Assembly (NCBI GenBank): GCA_003605115.1
Contig: QZKY01000013.1
Coordinates: 1 to 64,000, forward strand
Direction: 5' to 3'
DNA: 64,000 nt
From: Oxalobacter sp.
GTDB taxonomy: Bacteria > Pseudomonadota > Gammaproteobacteria > Burkholderiales > Burkholderiaceae_D
How positions within the stretch are numbered: position 1 is the stretch's first letter; every line of letters begins with the position of its first letter. Both the position numbers and the translations under genes were made by a program. The notes below the pieces were generated by a model that had not been told where the DNA came from, ran no database searches, and saw nothing but the letters and a program-made list of their open reading frames with translations. Of this stretch, positions 45,571 to 56,956 are shown in pieces.

Positions 45571-46983
45571 TCACTCTTTTTCGTTTTTGTATTGCACCAG
45601 TTTCGCTGGCACACCACTGATGGAGCCTGCACCCATCGTCAGCACCACATCGCCATCACGCACGACACTCATGATGGTTTCCGCCATATCTGCAATTTTT
45701 TCGACGAAAATCGGATCGACTTTTCCTGCTACGCGCAAGGCGCGCGCCAAGCTGCGGCCATCTGCCGCCACAATCGGCTGCTCGCCCGCCGGGTACACTT
45801 CCGCCAGCACCAGCACATCCGCCAGTGAAAGTACACGGACGAAATCTTCGAACAGATCCCGCATCCGCGTGTAACGATGTGGCTGAAACACCAGCACCAA
45901 TCGTCTGCCGGGAAAAGCGCCGCGCGCGGCTGAAACGGTTGCCGACGTCTCTGCCGGATGGTGTCCGTAATCATCGACCAGTGCGAATGTGCCGCCAGGT
46001 TTCCCCTCTCTGGGTGGAATCGCAATCTCGCCATACTGCGTGAACCGGCGACCCGCCCCGCGAAATTCTTCCAAGGCTTTTTGCGTATGCGCATCCGGAA
46101 TGTTCAGCTCGCGCGCCACGGCAATCGCCGCGCAGGCATTTTGAACATTGTGCATGCCAGGCTGATTCAAGGTCACATCCATCGGCGGATATTCTTTTTG
46201 CACCACCGTAAACTGCATGACAGATCCCACTGCTTTGGCATCCACTGCTCGCACTTCGGCACGTTCATGAAACCCGTATGTCGTGATGGGCTTGGACATG
46301 AAGGGCATGATCTCGCGCACATTCTGATCGTCGTAACACAACATCGCGCGCCCGTAAAATGGCAAGCGCTGTGTGAACTCGACAAACGCCTGCTTCAGCT
46401 TGGCAAAATCATGTCCGTAGGTTTCCATGTGATCCGCGTCGATATTCGTAATGACTTCGATTACCGGATACAAATTCAGGAAGGACGCATCGGATTCATC
46501 CGCTTCTGCGACAATGAAATCCCCGGCGCCAAGTTTGGCGTTCGCGCCAATGCTATTTAAGCGTCCGCCAATTACAAAAGTCGGGTCAAGCCCCGCCTGC
46601 GCCAGGATGCTGGCAACCAGGCTCGTCGTCGTCGTCTTGCCATGCGTGCCCGCAATCGCGATGCCGCGCTTCAAACGCATCAACTCTGCCAGCATCAGGG
46701 CGCGCGGCACAATCGGGATTTTTCTTTGTCGCGCAGCGCGCACTTCCGGATTATCAAAAGCCACTGCGGTGGATGTCACCACCACATCCGCGCCCTCGAC
46801 ATACGCAGGATCATGCCCCTGGTACACGCGCGCCCCCAAATCCGCCAAGCGCTTGGTCACGGCGTTGCTGGCCAAATCCGAACCGGAGACGGCATAACCG
46901 AGATTCAGCAACACCTCAGCGATGCCGCTCATCCCGCTGCCACCGATTCCCACAAAGTGAATGTTTTTGATTTTGTGTTTCAT
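45571..46983 (-). CDS. murC: UDP-N-acetylmuramate--L-alanine ligase
   Basis: 470 residues. N-terminal Rossmann [21 protein letters not shown]-loop [17 protein letters not shown] (near 112), [38 protein letters not shown], and the C-terminal domain with DDYGHHPAE and [14 protein letters not shown]. It adds the first amino acid of the stem peptide. It lies 12 bp after the murG stop in the operon. Confidence 0.96.
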   Translation of the reverse strand: MKHKIKNIHFVGIGGSGMSGIAEVLLNLGYAVSGSDLASNAVTKRLADLGARVYQGHDPAYVEGADVVVTSTAVAFDNPEVRAARQRKIPIVPRALMLAELMRLKRGIAIAGTHGKTTTTSLVASILAQAGLDPTFVIGGRLNSIGANAKLGAGDFIVAEADESDASFLNLYPVIEVITNIDADHMETYGHDFAKLKQAFVEFTQRLPFYGRAMLCYDDQNVREIMPFMSKPITTYGFHERAEVRAVDAKAVGSVMQFTVVQKEYPPMDVTLNQPGMHNVQNACAAIAVARELNIPDAHTQKALEEFRGAGRRFTQYGEIAIPPREGKPGGTFALVDDYGHHPAETSATVSAARGAFPGRRLVLVFQPHRYTRMRDLFEDFVRVLSLADVLVLAEVYPAGEQPIVAADGRSLARALRVAGKVDPIFVEKIADMAETIMSVVRDGDVVLTMGAGSISGVPAKLVQYKNEKE

Positions 46984-46995
46984 ATTCCGCTGTTC

Positions 46996-48087
46996 CTAAT
47001 GTGATCTGCCTGCCATTTTTTCCAGGGCATCCGCAATTTTTTCATTCGCATCACGCCGACCGACAGCCCATGCTGCTTCTGCCATCACACGGCATTGCTC
47101 ACGCGTCATTGACTGCAACATCGTCGCCAGTTTTTCCGGCGTCATGTCACTTTGCGGCAAATGTATCGCGGCTTGATGCTGCGCCATAAACATCGCGTTA
47201 TCTCGCTGATGTGACGTACTCGACACCACAAACGGTACGAGCACACTCGCCACACCCGCCGCCGCCAATTCCGAGACCGTGATCGCACCGGCGCGACAAA
47301 TCACCAAATCGGCTTCCGCGTACCGACGATCCATGTCATCAATAAAATCGAGCACCTCTGCTTCCACCTGCGCGCGCGCGCATGCTGCTTTCAATGTTTC
47401 AATATGCTGCTTGCCTGATTGATGCACCACCTGCGGCCGCGTCGCTGGCGGAATCTGTGCCAGCGCAAGCGGCAAGCTGTCGTTCAACACCTTCGCTCCC
47501 AAACTGCCCCCCACAACCAGTATGCGCAGCGAACCGCTGCGATTGGCAAAGCGTTGCGCTGGCGGCGGCACGGCGATGATTTCCTTGCGCACCGGATTGC
47601 CTGTCACTTCTGCCTTCCCGGCAGTCTCACCAAAATCCGCCGGAAAACCGAACAGCACGCGTGTCGCGGATTTGGCTAGCATCTTGTTCGACAAGAGCAG
47701 TCGCGCATCCGCATTCACCAGCGCAAGCGGTATGCCGCGCAACTTTGCCATGTATCCGCCCGGCACCGTCACATAGCCCCCCATCCCCAACACCACATCC
47801 GGTTTACGACGTCCCAAAATGCCATAGCACTTGGCGAAACTGGCGATCATTTTGAATCCGCCTTTCACCATGTGCATCAACCCGCGTCCGCGCATCCCGG
47901 CAAAATCAATCGTGTCCATTTCAATGCCGTGTTGCGGCACGATATCGCCTTCCATACCATGTGCGGTTCCCAACCAGCTCACGCGCCAACCACGCGCACG
48001 CATGGTCTGTGCAATCGCCAACCCCGGGAAGATATGTCCGCCCGTACCTGCGGCCATGATCAGCAGATGTTTCATGCGCCCGCTCAT
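46996..48087 (-). CDS. murG: UDP-N-acetylglucosamine transferase MurG
   Basis: 363 residues, GT28 family. LIMAAGTGGHIFPGLAIAQT (glycine-rich N-terminal loop), LGMGGYVTVPGGYMAKLRG, LRILVVGGSLGAKVLNDSLP, and CRAGAITVSELAAAGVASVL (donor-binding). It converts lipid I to lipid II at the inner face of the membrane. Start 48087 overlaps the ftsW stop as ATGA; an in-frame ATG at 48075 (MKHLLIMAAG) is the common family N-terminus and cannot be excluded. Confidence 0.95.
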   Translation of the reverse strand: MSGRMKHLLIMAAGTGGHIFPGLAIAQTMRARGWRVSWLGTAHGMEGDIVPQHGIEMDTIDFAGMRGRGLMHMVKGGFKMIASFAKCYGILGRRKPDVVLGMGGYVTVPGGYMAKLRGIPLALVNADARLLLSNKMLAKSATRVLFGFPADFGETAGKAEVTGNPVRKEIIAVPPPAQRFANRSGSLRILVVGGSLGAKVLNDSLPLALAQIPPATRPQVVHQSGKQHIETLKAACARAQVEAEVLDFIDDMDRRYAEADLVICRAGAITVSELAAAGVASVLVPFVVSSTSHQRDNAMFMAQHQAAIHLPQSDMTPEKLATMLQSMTREQCRVMAEAAWAVGRRDANEKIADALEKMAGRSH

Positions 48088-49301
48088 GTTCGCACCCCGC
48101 GCATGAGCGCTCTATTCTGAAAATCAATGCGCAGCAAAATTGCGATGGCCACACAATTGGCAATAATCCCGGAGCCGCCATAACTCATGAATGGCAAAGT
48201 CAGCCCTTTCGTCGGCAGCCATCCCAAGTTCACACCGATATTCACGCAGGCCTGGACACCGATCCAAATGCCAATTCCTTTCGCCACCAACCCCGCGAAA
48301 ATTTGATCCATCGCAATCGCTTGCCGACCAATATCAAACGAGCGTTTCACAACCCAGAAGAACAGCGTAATAACCACCAGAACGCCAACCAATCCCAATT
48401 CTTCACCGATAACCGCCAGCAGAAAATCCGTGTGCGGCTCAGGCAGGTAATGCAGTTTTTCGACACTCGCCCCCAGCCCAACGCCAAACAGTTCGCCTCG
48501 CCCAAACGCAATCAGTGATTGGGTCAATTGATACGCTTTGCCGAGCGCATTTTCTTCCGCCCACGGATCGAGGTACGCAAAGAAGCGCTCTCGCCGCCAT
48601 CGCGACAGCATGACCACCGCACTGAAAATACCTGCCAACGTCGCACAAATGCCGGCAAACCATACGCCGTTGATATTCCCTAAAAACAGAATGCCCATCG
48701 CGATACACACAATGACGCCAAACGCGCCAAGATCCGGCTCCAGCAGCAGCAGCAGACCAACCATCCCAACTGCCGCTGCCATGGGCAAGAAACCTTTTGT
48801 CAAGCGATGCATCACCTCCTGTTTGCGAACAGTGTAATCCGCCGCATACAACACAATCGCGAGCTTCATCAATTCGGATGGCTGCGGATTGAACACCCGC
48901 AAATACAACCATCGGCGCGCGCCGTTTACCGCCTTGCCTACTCCCGGGATCAACACCAGCACCAACAACACCAGGGCAAACAAAAACAATCGAGGCGCAT
49001 AACGCTGCCACGTCTGAATGGGAATTCGAAATGCGAGCGCCCCCAGGATCAAGCCTGCAGCGACAAACAGCAACTGCCGCATGAAGAAGTGCGTATTTTT
49101 ATAGCTGGCGTATTTTGGCGAATCCGGCAAGGCAATCGACGCTGAATACACCATCACCAGCCCCAGCAAAATCAGCGACATCACAACCCACATCAGCGGC
49201 TGATCGTAAGACATCATTTTCGAACGCGGCGAAAATCCTGCCGCTTTGAGCTGCTTTGCGCCATCTCTTGCGCCTTTAACAAAGAGGTCTGCCACACTCA
49301 T
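48084..49301 (-). CDS. ftsW: Lipid II polymerase FtsW (SEDS family)
   Basis: 405 residues with about ten membrane segments. SEDS signatures [40 protein letters not shown] (the Glu-Pro-Asp motif with the catalytic Asp), [20 protein letters not shown] and [20 protein letters not shown]. It polymerises glycan at the septum with FtsI. It overlaps murD by 4 bp (start) and murG by 4 bp (end). Confidence 0.95.
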   Translation of the reverse strand: MSVADLFVKGARDGAKQLKAAGFSPRSKMMSYDQPLMWVVMSLILLGLVMVYSASIALPDSPKYASYKNTHFFMRQLLFVAAGLILGALAFRIPIQTWQRYAPRLFLFALVLLVLVLIPGVGKAVNGARRWLYLRVFNPQPSELMKLAIVLYAADYTVRKQEVMHRLTKGFLPMAAAVGMVGLLLLLEPDLGAFGVIVCIAMGILFLGNINGVWFAGICATLAGIFSAVVMLSRWRRERFFAYLDPWAEENALGKAYQLTQSLIAFGRGELFGVGLGASVEKLHYLPEPHTDFLLAVIGEELGLVGVLVVITLFFWVVKRSFDIGRQAIAMDQIFAGLVAKGIGIWIGVQACVNIGVNLGWLPTKGLTLPFMSYGGSGIIANCVAIAILLRIDFQNRALMRGVRT

Positions 49302-50791
49302 ATCGGCACCTCCCCATTTGCCAGTGCAATGTCTTTCACGCTATCGATGAAGACTTGCGCGCGGTGCGCGTAATTCCTGAACATATCCATGCTGGCACAC
49401 GCTGGCGAAAGCAGCACAATGTCGCCCGATTGCACTGTGCCAGCCAGACGTTGCACCGCTTCTTCCAGTGTGGCGCATGACATCATTTCCACACCCGTCG
49501 CTTGCAGTGTTTGACGAATCGTTTCAGCGTCTTTGCCGATCAAGGCAAGGCTATGAACATAATCGGCGACAGGCTTGATTAAGGGAGTGAAATCCTGTCC
49601 CTTCCCGTCGCCGCCAGCGATGAGTGCAATCCGTTTCCGGCCGTCCTTGGCTGCCCCTAATCCTTGCAAGGCTGCGACGGTCGCACCGACGTTCGTGCCT
49701 TTGCTGTCATCAAAATACTCCACCCCGCGCACACTGTTGACCAACTCTACACGATGGGGTTCGCCTTTATATTCACGCAAGCCATGCAGCAAATTTGCCA
49801 TCGATAACCCGATGGCGCGACACAATGCCAGTGCGGCCAGAGCGTTGGCTGCATTGTGACGCCCGCGAATTTTCAGGGCTTCGACTGGCATCAAATGCAT
49901 CATGTGAATCGGCGCATCTGTTGAATCACTCCGTCTGCGCAAGCGCCGTGGGGCTTCTTCAGCAGAAGCCATGGTCAACCAGTGCATGCCGCGTTCTTCG
50001 TGCAAACCAAAGCAGCCGAGTTGCGTTGGCATGTCCAAGCCAAACGTCACAACCGTTCGCTTGGGATGCGTCATCTCCATGACCATCGCGTCATCCCGAT
50101 TCAGCACACGCACAGTTGTTTTGCCAAAAATCCGCGCCTTGTCCGCCGCGTAAGCTTCCGTCGTATCATGCCAGTCGAGATGATCCTGTGTCACATTCAG
50201 CACCGTTGCGACATCTGCGTTAAGGGTGTATGTGCTGTGCAACTGGAAGCTCGACAATTCCAGCACCCACACCTGCGGCAAGCTGTCCTCCGCCAATACG
50301 TCTCGCAACACATCCAGCGCCGCCGGACTGATATTGCCTGCCACTTGCACACTCAATCCGGCGCGCCGACACAACAGCCCGGTCAAACTCGTCACCGTGG
50401 TCTTGCCATTCGTGCCGGTGATCGCAATCACCTTCGGCGCGTACCCGCGCGATTCGCGCAAAGCATTCAGTGCCTGCGCAAACAATTCAATCTCGCCCCA
50501 GACCGGAATTTTTTTCTCGACAGCGACGGGCAAAATCGCCGCCAGTTCCCCCTTCGGCATCAATCCCGGACTCACAGCGACGAAATCCATGCCTTCCAGC
50601 AGCGTCGGCGCAAACGCGCCGCCGATAAAATCGGCAGACGGAACGGCTTCGCGCAACTGCACCAGACGCTCTGGTGCATCACGCGTATCGGCCACGCACA
50701 CGCGCGCACCGCAATGCGCCAGCCATTGCGCCATGGCGAGACCGGACTCACCGAGTCCGAGCACGAGTGCCTGTTTATCGCTGTAATTCAT
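49298..50791 (-). CDS. murD: UDP-N-acetylmuramoyl-L-alanine--D-glutamate ligase
   Basis: 497 residues. N-terminal [21 protein letters not shown]-loop [60 protein letters not shown], and the C-terminal [20 protein letters not shown] (substrate binding) and [20 protein letters not shown]. It adds D-Glu to the UDP-MurNAc-Ala. A 53-bp gap separates it from mraY; it overlaps ftsW as ATGA. Confidence 0.96.
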   Translation of the reverse strand: MNYSDKQALVLGLGESGLAMAQWLAHCGARVCVADTRDAPERLVQLREAVPSADFIGGAFAPTLLEGMDFVAVSPGLMPKGELAAILPVAVEKKIPVWGEIELFAQALNALRESRGYAPKVIAITGTNGKTTVTSLTGLLCRRAGLSVQVAGNISPAALDVLRDVLAEDSLPQVWVLELSSFQLHSTYTLNADVATVLNVTQDHLDWHDTTEAYAADKARIFGKTTVRVLNRDDAMVMEMTHPKRTVVTFGLDMPTQLGCFGLHEERGMHWLTMASAEEAPRRLRRRSDSTDAPIHMMHLMPVEALKIRGRHNAANALAALALCRAIGLSMANLLHGLREYKGEPHRVELVNSVRGVEYFDDSKGTNVGATVAALQGLGAAKDGRKRIALIAGGDGKGQDFTPLIKPVADYVHSLALIGKDAETIRQTLQATGVEMMSCATLEEAVQRLAGTVQSGDIVLLSPACASMDMFRNYAHRAQVFIDSVKDIALANGEVPI

Positions 50792-50844
50792 CTTTATTCA
50801 GCTTCACCTTTTTTTAACGCTGCCTCAGCATTAGCGCAACAGCA

Positions 50845-52014
50845 TCAACGCAACTTCAGCGTTGCCAAACCAAACAGCACCAGCATGATCGTGATGATCC
50901 AGAAACGAATCACAACTTGTGTTTCCTTCCAACCCTTTTGTTCGAAGTGGTGATGCAACGGCGCCATCCGCAAGATGCGTCGACCTTCGCCATATTTTTT
51001 CTTTGTGTACTTGAAGTACGACACCTGAATCATCACGGACAATGTTTCGACCACAAAGATGCCGCCCATGATGAACAACACAATCTCTTGCCGCACAATC
51101 ACCGCAATGGTTCCCAATGCGCCGCCCAAGGCCAGCGCGCCCACGTCACCCATGAAGACTTGTGCAGGATGTGCGTTAAACCACAGGAAGGCCAAGCCTG
51201 CGCCCGCCATCGCACCGCAAAAAATCAACAGCTCGCCCGCTCCCGGAATGAACGGGATGAACAAATAACGCGAATACGTGGCATGCCCTGTCAGGTAGGC
51301 AAAGATGCCGAGCGCGGACCCCACCATGACCGTCGGCATGATCGCCAATCCATCGAGACCGTCCGTCAGATTCACTGCATTGCTTGAGCCGACAATCACA
51401 AAATACGTCAGCACGATGAAGCCCCATACGCCCAGTGGGTAGCGAATCGACTTGAAGAAGGGCACGATCAGGTCAGCAGTGCGCGGCAGATCGAGCGTAA
51501 ACCCGGATTGCACCCACGTCACAAACAATTCCCAGACTCTGGCATTGCTGGGCGCTGCAACGCAAAAGACCAAATAGACGGCGGCAGCGATGCCAATAAC
51601 GGATTGCCAGAAATATTTCTCTTTCGAGCGCATACCGTTGGGATCTTTGCGCACCACCTTGCGGTAATCGTCCACCCACCCGATAGCGCCGTAACCAATC
51701 GTCACCACCAGCACGGCCCAGATAAAGCGGTTGGACAAATCAGCCCACAACAAGGTGGCGACGCTGATAGCGATCAGAATCAGCACGCCACCCATCGTTG
51801 GCGTCCCGGATTTCACCAGATGCGTTTGCGGGCCGTCGGTGCGCACTGCCTGCCCCACCTTCATTTTCGTCAACATGCGAATGACGGCGGGTCCCGCAAT
51901 CAAGCCAATCGCCAGCGCGGTCATCGTCGCAAAGACGGCGCGAAAGGTGATGAAGTTGAACAGGCGTAGTACGCCGATGTCCTGTTTAAAATATTGTGCT
52001 ATCCAAACCAGCAT
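50845..52014 (-). CDS. mraY: Phospho-N-acetylmuramoyl-pentapeptide transferase
   Basis: 389 residues with about ten membrane segments. [20 protein letters not shown] (cytoplasmic loop with TPTMGG), [20 protein letters not shown] (DD Mg-binding pair), [20 protein letters not shown] ([10 protein letters not shown] signature) and [20 protein letters not shown] (HHH motif). It makes lipid I from UDP-MurNAc-pentapeptide and undecaprenyl phosphate. It starts 1 bp after murF. Confidence 0.97.
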   Translation of the reverse strand: MLVWIAQYFKQDIGVLRLFNFITFRAVFATMTALAIGLIAGPAVIRMLTKMKVGQAVRTDGPQTHLVKSGTPTMGGVLILIAISVATLLWADLSNRFIWAVLVVTIGYGAIGWVDDYRKVVRKDPNGMRSKEKYFWQSVIGIAAAVYLVFCVAAPSNARVWELFVTWVQSGFTLDLPRTADLIVPFFKSIRYPLGVWGFIVLTYFVIVGSSNAVNLTDGLDGLAIMPTVMVGSALGIFAYLTGHATYSRYLFIPFIPGAGELLIFCGAMAGAGLAFLWFNAHPAQVFMGDVGALALGGALGTIAVIVRQEIVLFIMGGIFVVETLSVMIQVSYFKYTKKKYGEGRRILRMAPLHHHFEQKGWKETQVVIRFWIITIMLVLFGLATLKLR

Positions 52015-52015
52015 C

Positions 52016-53392
52016 TTATGACGTCCCCTCTGTGTTTTCGTTTTCCAACTGACGCACGACGCGCTCCATCTGCATGAATCGCGAGCCCTTGATCAGCACG
52101 GTGGCCTCTGTCGTCAAGATGGCCTTCAAGGATTGAAGCAGACTTTCCACATCCGCAAAGTGCTGCGCGCCCTCTCCAAATTTTTCAGACGTGTGACGCG
52201 ACAACTCCCCCAGCGTCAGTAAATGATTGATGCCATTTAGCGCGGCGTACGCCCCGACTTCTTCATGAAATGATTTACCCTGTCTGCCCACTTCCCCCAT
52301 GTCCCCCAACACCAGAATTTTGGGAGACGGCGCTTTGGCCAGCACATCGATAGCCGCCAGCACTGAGTCGGGATTGGCGTTGTAAGTGTCATCAATCATG
52401 ACCGCGTTATTGCGCGCCGTCTTGCGTTGCATGCGCCCGCTCACAGGCGAAAATCTTTCCAGTCCACGCGCAATGGTTTCGACGTCGATCCCGACAGCGC
52501 TCGCGCAGGCAATCGCCGCCAACGCGTTGCGCACGTTATGCACGCCTGCCGCAGACAATTTGACGGGCACTTTGCGCCCCATGATGTCGACGGACAAGTC
52601 ACTGCCAAACGCTGTGGGGCGATAGCTGCAAATCACATCGGCATTGCCTTCCAGTCCGAATGTCACGGTTGTGCGTTTTCCGCTGCGTGCCGCCATCTCG
52701 CGCCACAAGGCCGTGTACGCGTCGTCCGCCGGGAACACAGCCACACCGCTTTCCGGAAGCGCCGCAATCACCGCGCCATTTTCTTTGGCCACGGCTTCCA
52801 CGCTTTCCATGAATTCCTGATGTTCGCGCTGTGCGTTATTCACCAGACCGATCGTTGGCTGCGCAATCGCCGTCAGTACCGCAATCTCTCCCGGATGATT
52901 CATGCCCAACTCAACAACAGCCGCACGGTGTTCCGCATTCAATCGCAACACCGTCATCGGTACGCCAATCTCGTTATTGAGGTTGCCGCGCGTCGCCAGA
53001 CAAGCGGCTTCGCCAAACGCTTCGATCAGAATCGCCGCAATCATTTCCTTGACGGTCGTTTTACCGTTGCTGCCGGTAACGCCAACCACCGGCAAATTAA
53101 ATTGCTGCCGCCAACCGCGCGCCATCTCGCCCAGCGCCATGCGCGTATCTGGCACCACCAGCGCGGGAACCGACAATCCGGTCGGCACGCGCTCCACCAC
53201 CACCGCTGACGCGCCCTTTGCAAGGACATCATTCAAAAAATCATGCGCGTCAAATCGTTCACCGCGCAAGGCCACAAATAAATTGCCCGCCGCCACATGC
53301 CGGCTATCCGTTGACACGCCAATGACCGTTGCATCACCCATCAGCTTGGCATTTTCTACCCAGGCTTGCAGTTGGGAGAGTGTTGTGTTCAT
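52016..53392 (-). CDS. murF: UDP-N-acetylmuramoyl-tripeptide--D-alanyl-D-alanine ligase
   Basis: 458 residues. [21 protein letters not shown]-loop [80 protein letters not shown] and [15 protein letters not shown]. It adds D-Ala-D-Ala made by Ddl. It overlaps murE by 4 bp (ATGA). Confidence 0.96.
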   Translation of the reverse strand: MNTTLSQLQAWVENAKLMGDATVIGVSTDSRHVAAGNLFVALRGERFDAHDFLNDVLAKGASAVVVERVPTGLSVPALVVPDTRMALGEMARGWRQQFNLPVVGVTGSNGKTTVKEMIAAILIEAFGEAACLATRGNLNNEIGVPMTVLRLNAEHRAAVVELGMNHPGEIAVLTAIAQPTIGLVNNAQREHQEFMESVEAVAKENGAVIAALPESGVAVFPADDAYTALWREMAARSGKRTTVTFGLEGNADVICSYRPTAFGSDLSVDIMGRKVPVKLSAAGVHNVRNALAAIACASAVGIDVETIARGLERFSPVSGRMQRKTARNNAVMIDDTYNANPDSVLAAIDVLAKAPSPKILVLGDMGEVGRQGKSFHEEVGAYAALNGINHLLTLGELSRHTSEKFGEGAQHFADVESLLQSLKAILTTEATVLIKGSRFMQMERVVRQLENENTEGTS

Positions 53393-54912
53393 TCGCTCCC
53401 CCGTTTCATCGCGGCACGCGCCGCCAAGGCCAGTGCGACATGCTCCGCGTCCGCAAAGGCGTATTTCGTGCCTTTCACTTCCTGATAACGCTCGTGTCCT
53501 TTTCCAGCGACCAGGATGACGTCGCGCTTCTGTGCCTGTTTGACGGCTTGCAGGATTGCTGCGGCGCGATCTTCAATGGCCTGCGCCGGTGTCTTCATGC
53601 CGTCCAGAATTTGCTGGATGATCTGCTCCGGCGCTTCGCTGCGCGGGTTGTCGCTGGTGAGAATCACGTGATCTGCGGCTTCTGCCACCGCGCCCATTTG
53701 GGGACGCTTGCCCGGATCGCGATCACCGCCACACCCAAACACGCACCACAACTTCCCTTCTCTGTCTTTTGTCACCTGACGCAAGGCTGAAAGCGCTTTT
53801 TCCAATGCATCCGGCGTATGCGCATAATCGATGACAACCATTGGCGATTCTTTCCCGCCCAGTTGCTGCATGCGCCCCGGCACGGGGGTCAACTTGCTCA
53901 CCGCCTCTATCGCTGCATCCCACGCCATGCCTTTTGCCAGCAATACGCCCAGCACGCCCAACACATTGCTGACATTGAATTGCCCGACAAGATGCGTTGT
54001 CACGCGCGCTGTGCCAAATGGTGATTCAAGCAGGAATTCTGTTCCTGCGACACGCGTGCGAATATTCTTGGCACACAAGGTCAGCACCTCACGAGGCACA
54101 TCTGCATTGAGGGTGTATCCAATGACAGGCACACGTCTGCCGTAATCCTGTACCAGTCGCAGACCCAATGCATCATCCATGTTGATGACCGCGTGCTGCA
54201 ATCCCGGCCATTCAAACAAAATGCGCTTGGCCGCCTCATACACTTGCATGTCGCTGTGATAGTCCAGATGGTCGCGCGAAAAATTGGTGAAGAGCGCCAC
54301 ATCGAAATGCATGCCATTCAATCGCCCCTGATCAAGGCCGATGGAAGACGCTTCAATCGCAAGCGCACGCACACCCTTGCTCTGCAAACCTGCCATTGTG
54401 CGTTGCAGCAATACGGCATCTGGCGTGGTGTACCCTGTTGCCGCGTGTTCTTCGCACGCACGGCCATGACATACACCGACACCCAGCGTACCGATCACCG
54501 CTGCCGGGGCGTCCTGACTGGACAGGGCGCTGGCCAGCCATTGCGTGCAAGAGGTTTTGCCATTGGTGCCCGTCACCGCCACGGTGAACATGTCAGCATC
54601 GGGGTGACGATAGTAGGCAGCCGCGATGGGCCCTGCCATAAATTTCAGGTTCGTTACCGCCAAATGCGGCACCGTCCATTCTTTTTTCCACTGGAAGTCT
54701 GCCGCTTCGTGCACCACGGCTTTGGCGCCAGCCGCTATGGCATGTGCAATGTAATGGCGCCCATCCGCTTCATCACCAGGATAGGCAAGGAAAATCGCAT
54801 CCCCTGCACCAAGCGCGGCAATGTGGCGCGAATCCGAATACAGGTGTGCTCCAGGCGCCGTTGATGCCATCCAGTCGAGAACTTGCGTGATGTGCGGAGC
54901 ATGTGTGATCAT
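53389..54912 (-). CDS. murE: UDP-N-acetylmuramoyl-tripeptide synthetase (meso-diaminopimelate adding)
   Basis: 507 residues. DSRHIAALGAGDAIFLAYPG, P-loop VAVTGTNGKTSCTQWLASAL (Ser replaces the usual second Thr), EASSIGLDQGRLNGMHFDVA, NFSRDHLDYHSDMQVYEAAK, VVIDYAHTPDALEKALSALR, and the DNPR motif in ILTSDNPRSEAPEQIIQQIL that marks diaminopimelate specificity. It adds the third residue of the stem peptide. Its ATG overlaps the ftsI stop by one base. Confidence 0.96.
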   Translation of the reverse strand: MITHAPHITQVLDWMASTAPGAHLYSDSRHIAALGAGDAIFLAYPGDEADGRHYIAHAIAAGAKAVVHEAADFQWKKEWTVPHLAVTNLKFMAGPIAAAYYRHPDADMFTVAVTGTNGKTSCTQWLASALSSQDAPAAVIGTLGVGVCHGRACEEHAATGYTTPDAVLLQRTMAGLQSKGVRALAIEASSIGLDQGRLNGMHFDVALFTNFSRDHLDYHSDMQVYEAAKRILFEWPGLQHAVINMDDALGLRLVQDYGRRVPVIGYTLNADVPREVLTLCAKNIRTRVAGTEFLLESPFGTARVTTHLVGQFNVSNVLGVLGVLLAKGMAWDAAIEAVSKLTPVPGRMQQLGGKESPMVVIDYAHTPDALEKALSALRQVTKDREGKLWCVFGCGGDRDPGKRPQMGAVAEAADHVILTSDNPRSEAPEQIIQQILDGMKTPAQAIEDRAAAILQAVKQAQKRDVILVAGKGHERYQEVKGTKYAFADAEHVALALAARAAMKRGSE

Positions 54913-56687
54913 CAGATGCTCTCCTGAACACGTTTCGTCGGCATGACGATATGCGTCTTGAGTGAATCCGGCGGCACGTTCATGGTTCGCAATGCGTTCG
55001 CAGCAACCGCCGAAAACACCGGCGCGGCCACGTCGCCGCCATAATATTTTCCGCCGGAGGGATCATCGATCATCACGGCAACCACAATTCTGGGATTTGA
55101 CGCTGGCGCAAAACCGACAAACGACGAGACGTATTGTTTAACGTATCTGCCGTTGGCCAGCTTGTGTGTTGTGCCCGTCTTGCCAGCCACGCGGTAACCC
55201 GGCACTTGCGCAAACGGCGCAGTGCCTTCGGGCCCCGCAGCCATCTCCATCATTTTTCTCACGGCATGTGCCGTTTTTTCGGAAATGACGCGTTGCCCAA
55301 TCGGTTGCGTCGCTGTTTTCTGGAAAGTCAGCGGGATGAGATCGCCATTGCGCGCAAATATCATATAGGAACGCGCCACTTGTAAGAGCGATGTGGAAAT
55401 GCCGTGTCCGTAACTCATCGTGGCCTGCTCAATCGGCCGCCAGGCTTCATAAGGCCGCACACGTCCCGCTGCTGCGCCCGGAAAACCAATGCGTGGCTGC
55501 TGACCAAAGCCGATGGTCGTAAACATTTCCCACATATCCTGCGGCTGCATTTGCAACGCCATCTTGGCCATGCCGATATTGGACGACTTCTCGATAACTT
55601 CTTCAACGGTAAGCGTTTCAAACTGATGCGCGTCCCGGATGGTCGCATTGCCCACTTTCATCTTGCCGGAACCTGTCTGAATTTTGGACGTTGGCTTGAC
55701 AATCTCTTTTTCCAACGCCAGTGCAACAACAAACGGCTTGATGGTCGAGCCCGGCTCGTAAGTGTCCGTAATCACACGGTTCCGCAATTGCGGCCCCGTG
55801 AGCAGCTTGCGGTTGTTGGGGTTGTAGGTCGGTAAATTTGCCAGCGCCAGTACTTCGCCCGTTCTCACATCCAGCACCACAATGCCGCCCGCTTTGGCTT
55901 TGTGCGTCTCCACGGCTTCTTTCAACTTGGCGTGCGCAATGTATTGAATGCGGTTATCGATGGACAGCACCAAATCCTTGCCTTCTTTGGGTTCGCGCAC
56001 CGCGCGCATGTCTTCGACGATGTTCCCCAAACGATCCTTGATCACGCGTCGGTTGCCATCCACCCCCGCCAGCATTGCGTGATGCATAAGCTCCATGCTT
56101 TCCTGGCCACGCCCCTCCACGTTGGTGAAGCCGACGACATGCGCCATCACCGAACCTTCCGGGTAATAACGCTTGTATTCTCTTTTGGTCTGCACACCCC
56201 GAATGCCGAGTTTGACCACGGCATCCGCCACATCGGATTCCACTTGCCGCTGGAGATACACGAAGCCCTTGTCGGAGTTAAGCTTTTTATTCAACTCTTT
56301 TTCGCTCATGTCCAGCAACTTGGCAAGCTGGCGCAGTTTGTCTTTGGGCGCTTCCTTGACGTCCTCAGGAATGGCCCAGATGGCTCTCACCGGAATGCTG
56401 GAAGCAAGCACCTGTCCATTGCGATCCAGGATTTTGCCGCGCGTTGCGGGCAATTCAAGCGTGCGCGCAAAACGCGACTCGCCTTTTTTTTGCAGGAAGT
56501 TAGTCGATATGCCTTGCAGCCACACGGCGCGTCCTGCCAACAGCAAGAGCGCAAGAAACAGCACAAATAACACGAAGCGAGAACGCCAAGAGGGAAGTTG
56601 AACGTCCAGCACAGGATTTGCCGCAAAAGGCCTCCCTTTCGCGTTCGCGATGCGTGGACTTCCCCCGATGGTCGCCAGCCGTTTCAC
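54912..56687 (-). CDS. ftsI: Septal transpeptidase FtsI (penicillin-binding protein 3)
   Basis: 591 residues, bitopic. TM at about 34-55 (RFVLFVLFLALLLLAGRAVW), pedestal region with GKILDRNGQVLASSIPVRAI, transpeptidase active site STIKPF (Ser within YEPGSTIKPFVVALALE), SSN motif in VIEKSSNIGMAKMALQ, and KTGTTH (AGKTGTTHKLANGRYV). The periplasmic domain crosslinks septal peptidoglycan with FtsW. It overlaps ftsL by 4 bp. Confidence 0.96.
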   Translation of the reverse strand: MKRLATIGGSPRIANAKGRPFAANPVLDVQLPSWRSRFVLFVLFLALLLLAGRAVWLQGISTNFLQKKGESRFARTLELPATRGKILDRNGQVLASSIPVRAIWAIPEDVKEAPKDKLRQLAKLLDMSEKELNKKLNSDKGFVYLQRQVESDVADAVVKLGIRGVQTKREYKRYYPEGSVMAHVVGFTNVEGRGQESMELMHHAMLAGVDGNRRVIKDRLGNIVEDMRAVREPKEGKDLVLSIDNRIQYIAHAKLKEAVETHKAKAGGIVVLDVRTGEVLALANLPTYNPNNRKLLTGPQLRNRVITDTYEPGSTIKPFVVALALEKEIVKPTSKIQTGSGKMKVGNATIRDAHQFETLTVEEVIEKSSNIGMAKMALQMQPQDMWEMFTTIGFGQQPRIGFPGAAAGRVRPYEAWRPIEQATMSYGHGISTSLLQVARSYMIFARNGDLIPLTFQKTATQPIGQRVISEKTAHAVRKMMEMAAGPEGTAPFAQVPGYRVAGKTGTTHKLANGRYVKQYVSSFVGFAPASNPRIVVAVMIDDPSGGKYYGGDVAAPVFSAVAANALRTMNVPPDSLKTHIVMPTKRVQESI

Positions 56688-56956
56688 TTTGCCTCCGGTG
56701 TGAGATACATCACGCTGTCCGGCCTCACGGTCGTCATGTTCAAATCACGCTTGACGAGTGCTTCAATCCGGGCGTGCTGTGCCAGTCTGGATTGTTCGAG
56801 TTGCAGTTGCCGGCCTTCCACTTCCAGTTGCCGCGACTGTGCCTGCACACGTTCGAGTTCGACAAACAAACGTCGCGCCTGATGCTGCGCATTCACCAGG
56901 AACATGGCGCAAGCCACCAAACACGCCGCAAGAAAGAGATTCAGGCGCGCACTCAT
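56684..56956 (-). CDS. ftsL: Cell division protein FtsL
   Basis: 90 residues, bitopic: short N-terminus, TM at about 5-23 ([20 protein letters not shown]), and a periplasmic coiled coil ([40 protein letters not shown]). Normal length for the family. It overlaps rsmH and ftsI by 4 bp each, showing tight coupling. It joins FtsQ and FtsB. Confidence 0.9.
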   Translation of the reverse strand: MSARLNLFLAACLVACAMFLVNAQHQARRLFVELERVQAQSRQLEVEGRQLQLEQSRLAQHARIEALVKRDLNMTTVRPDSVMYLTPEAK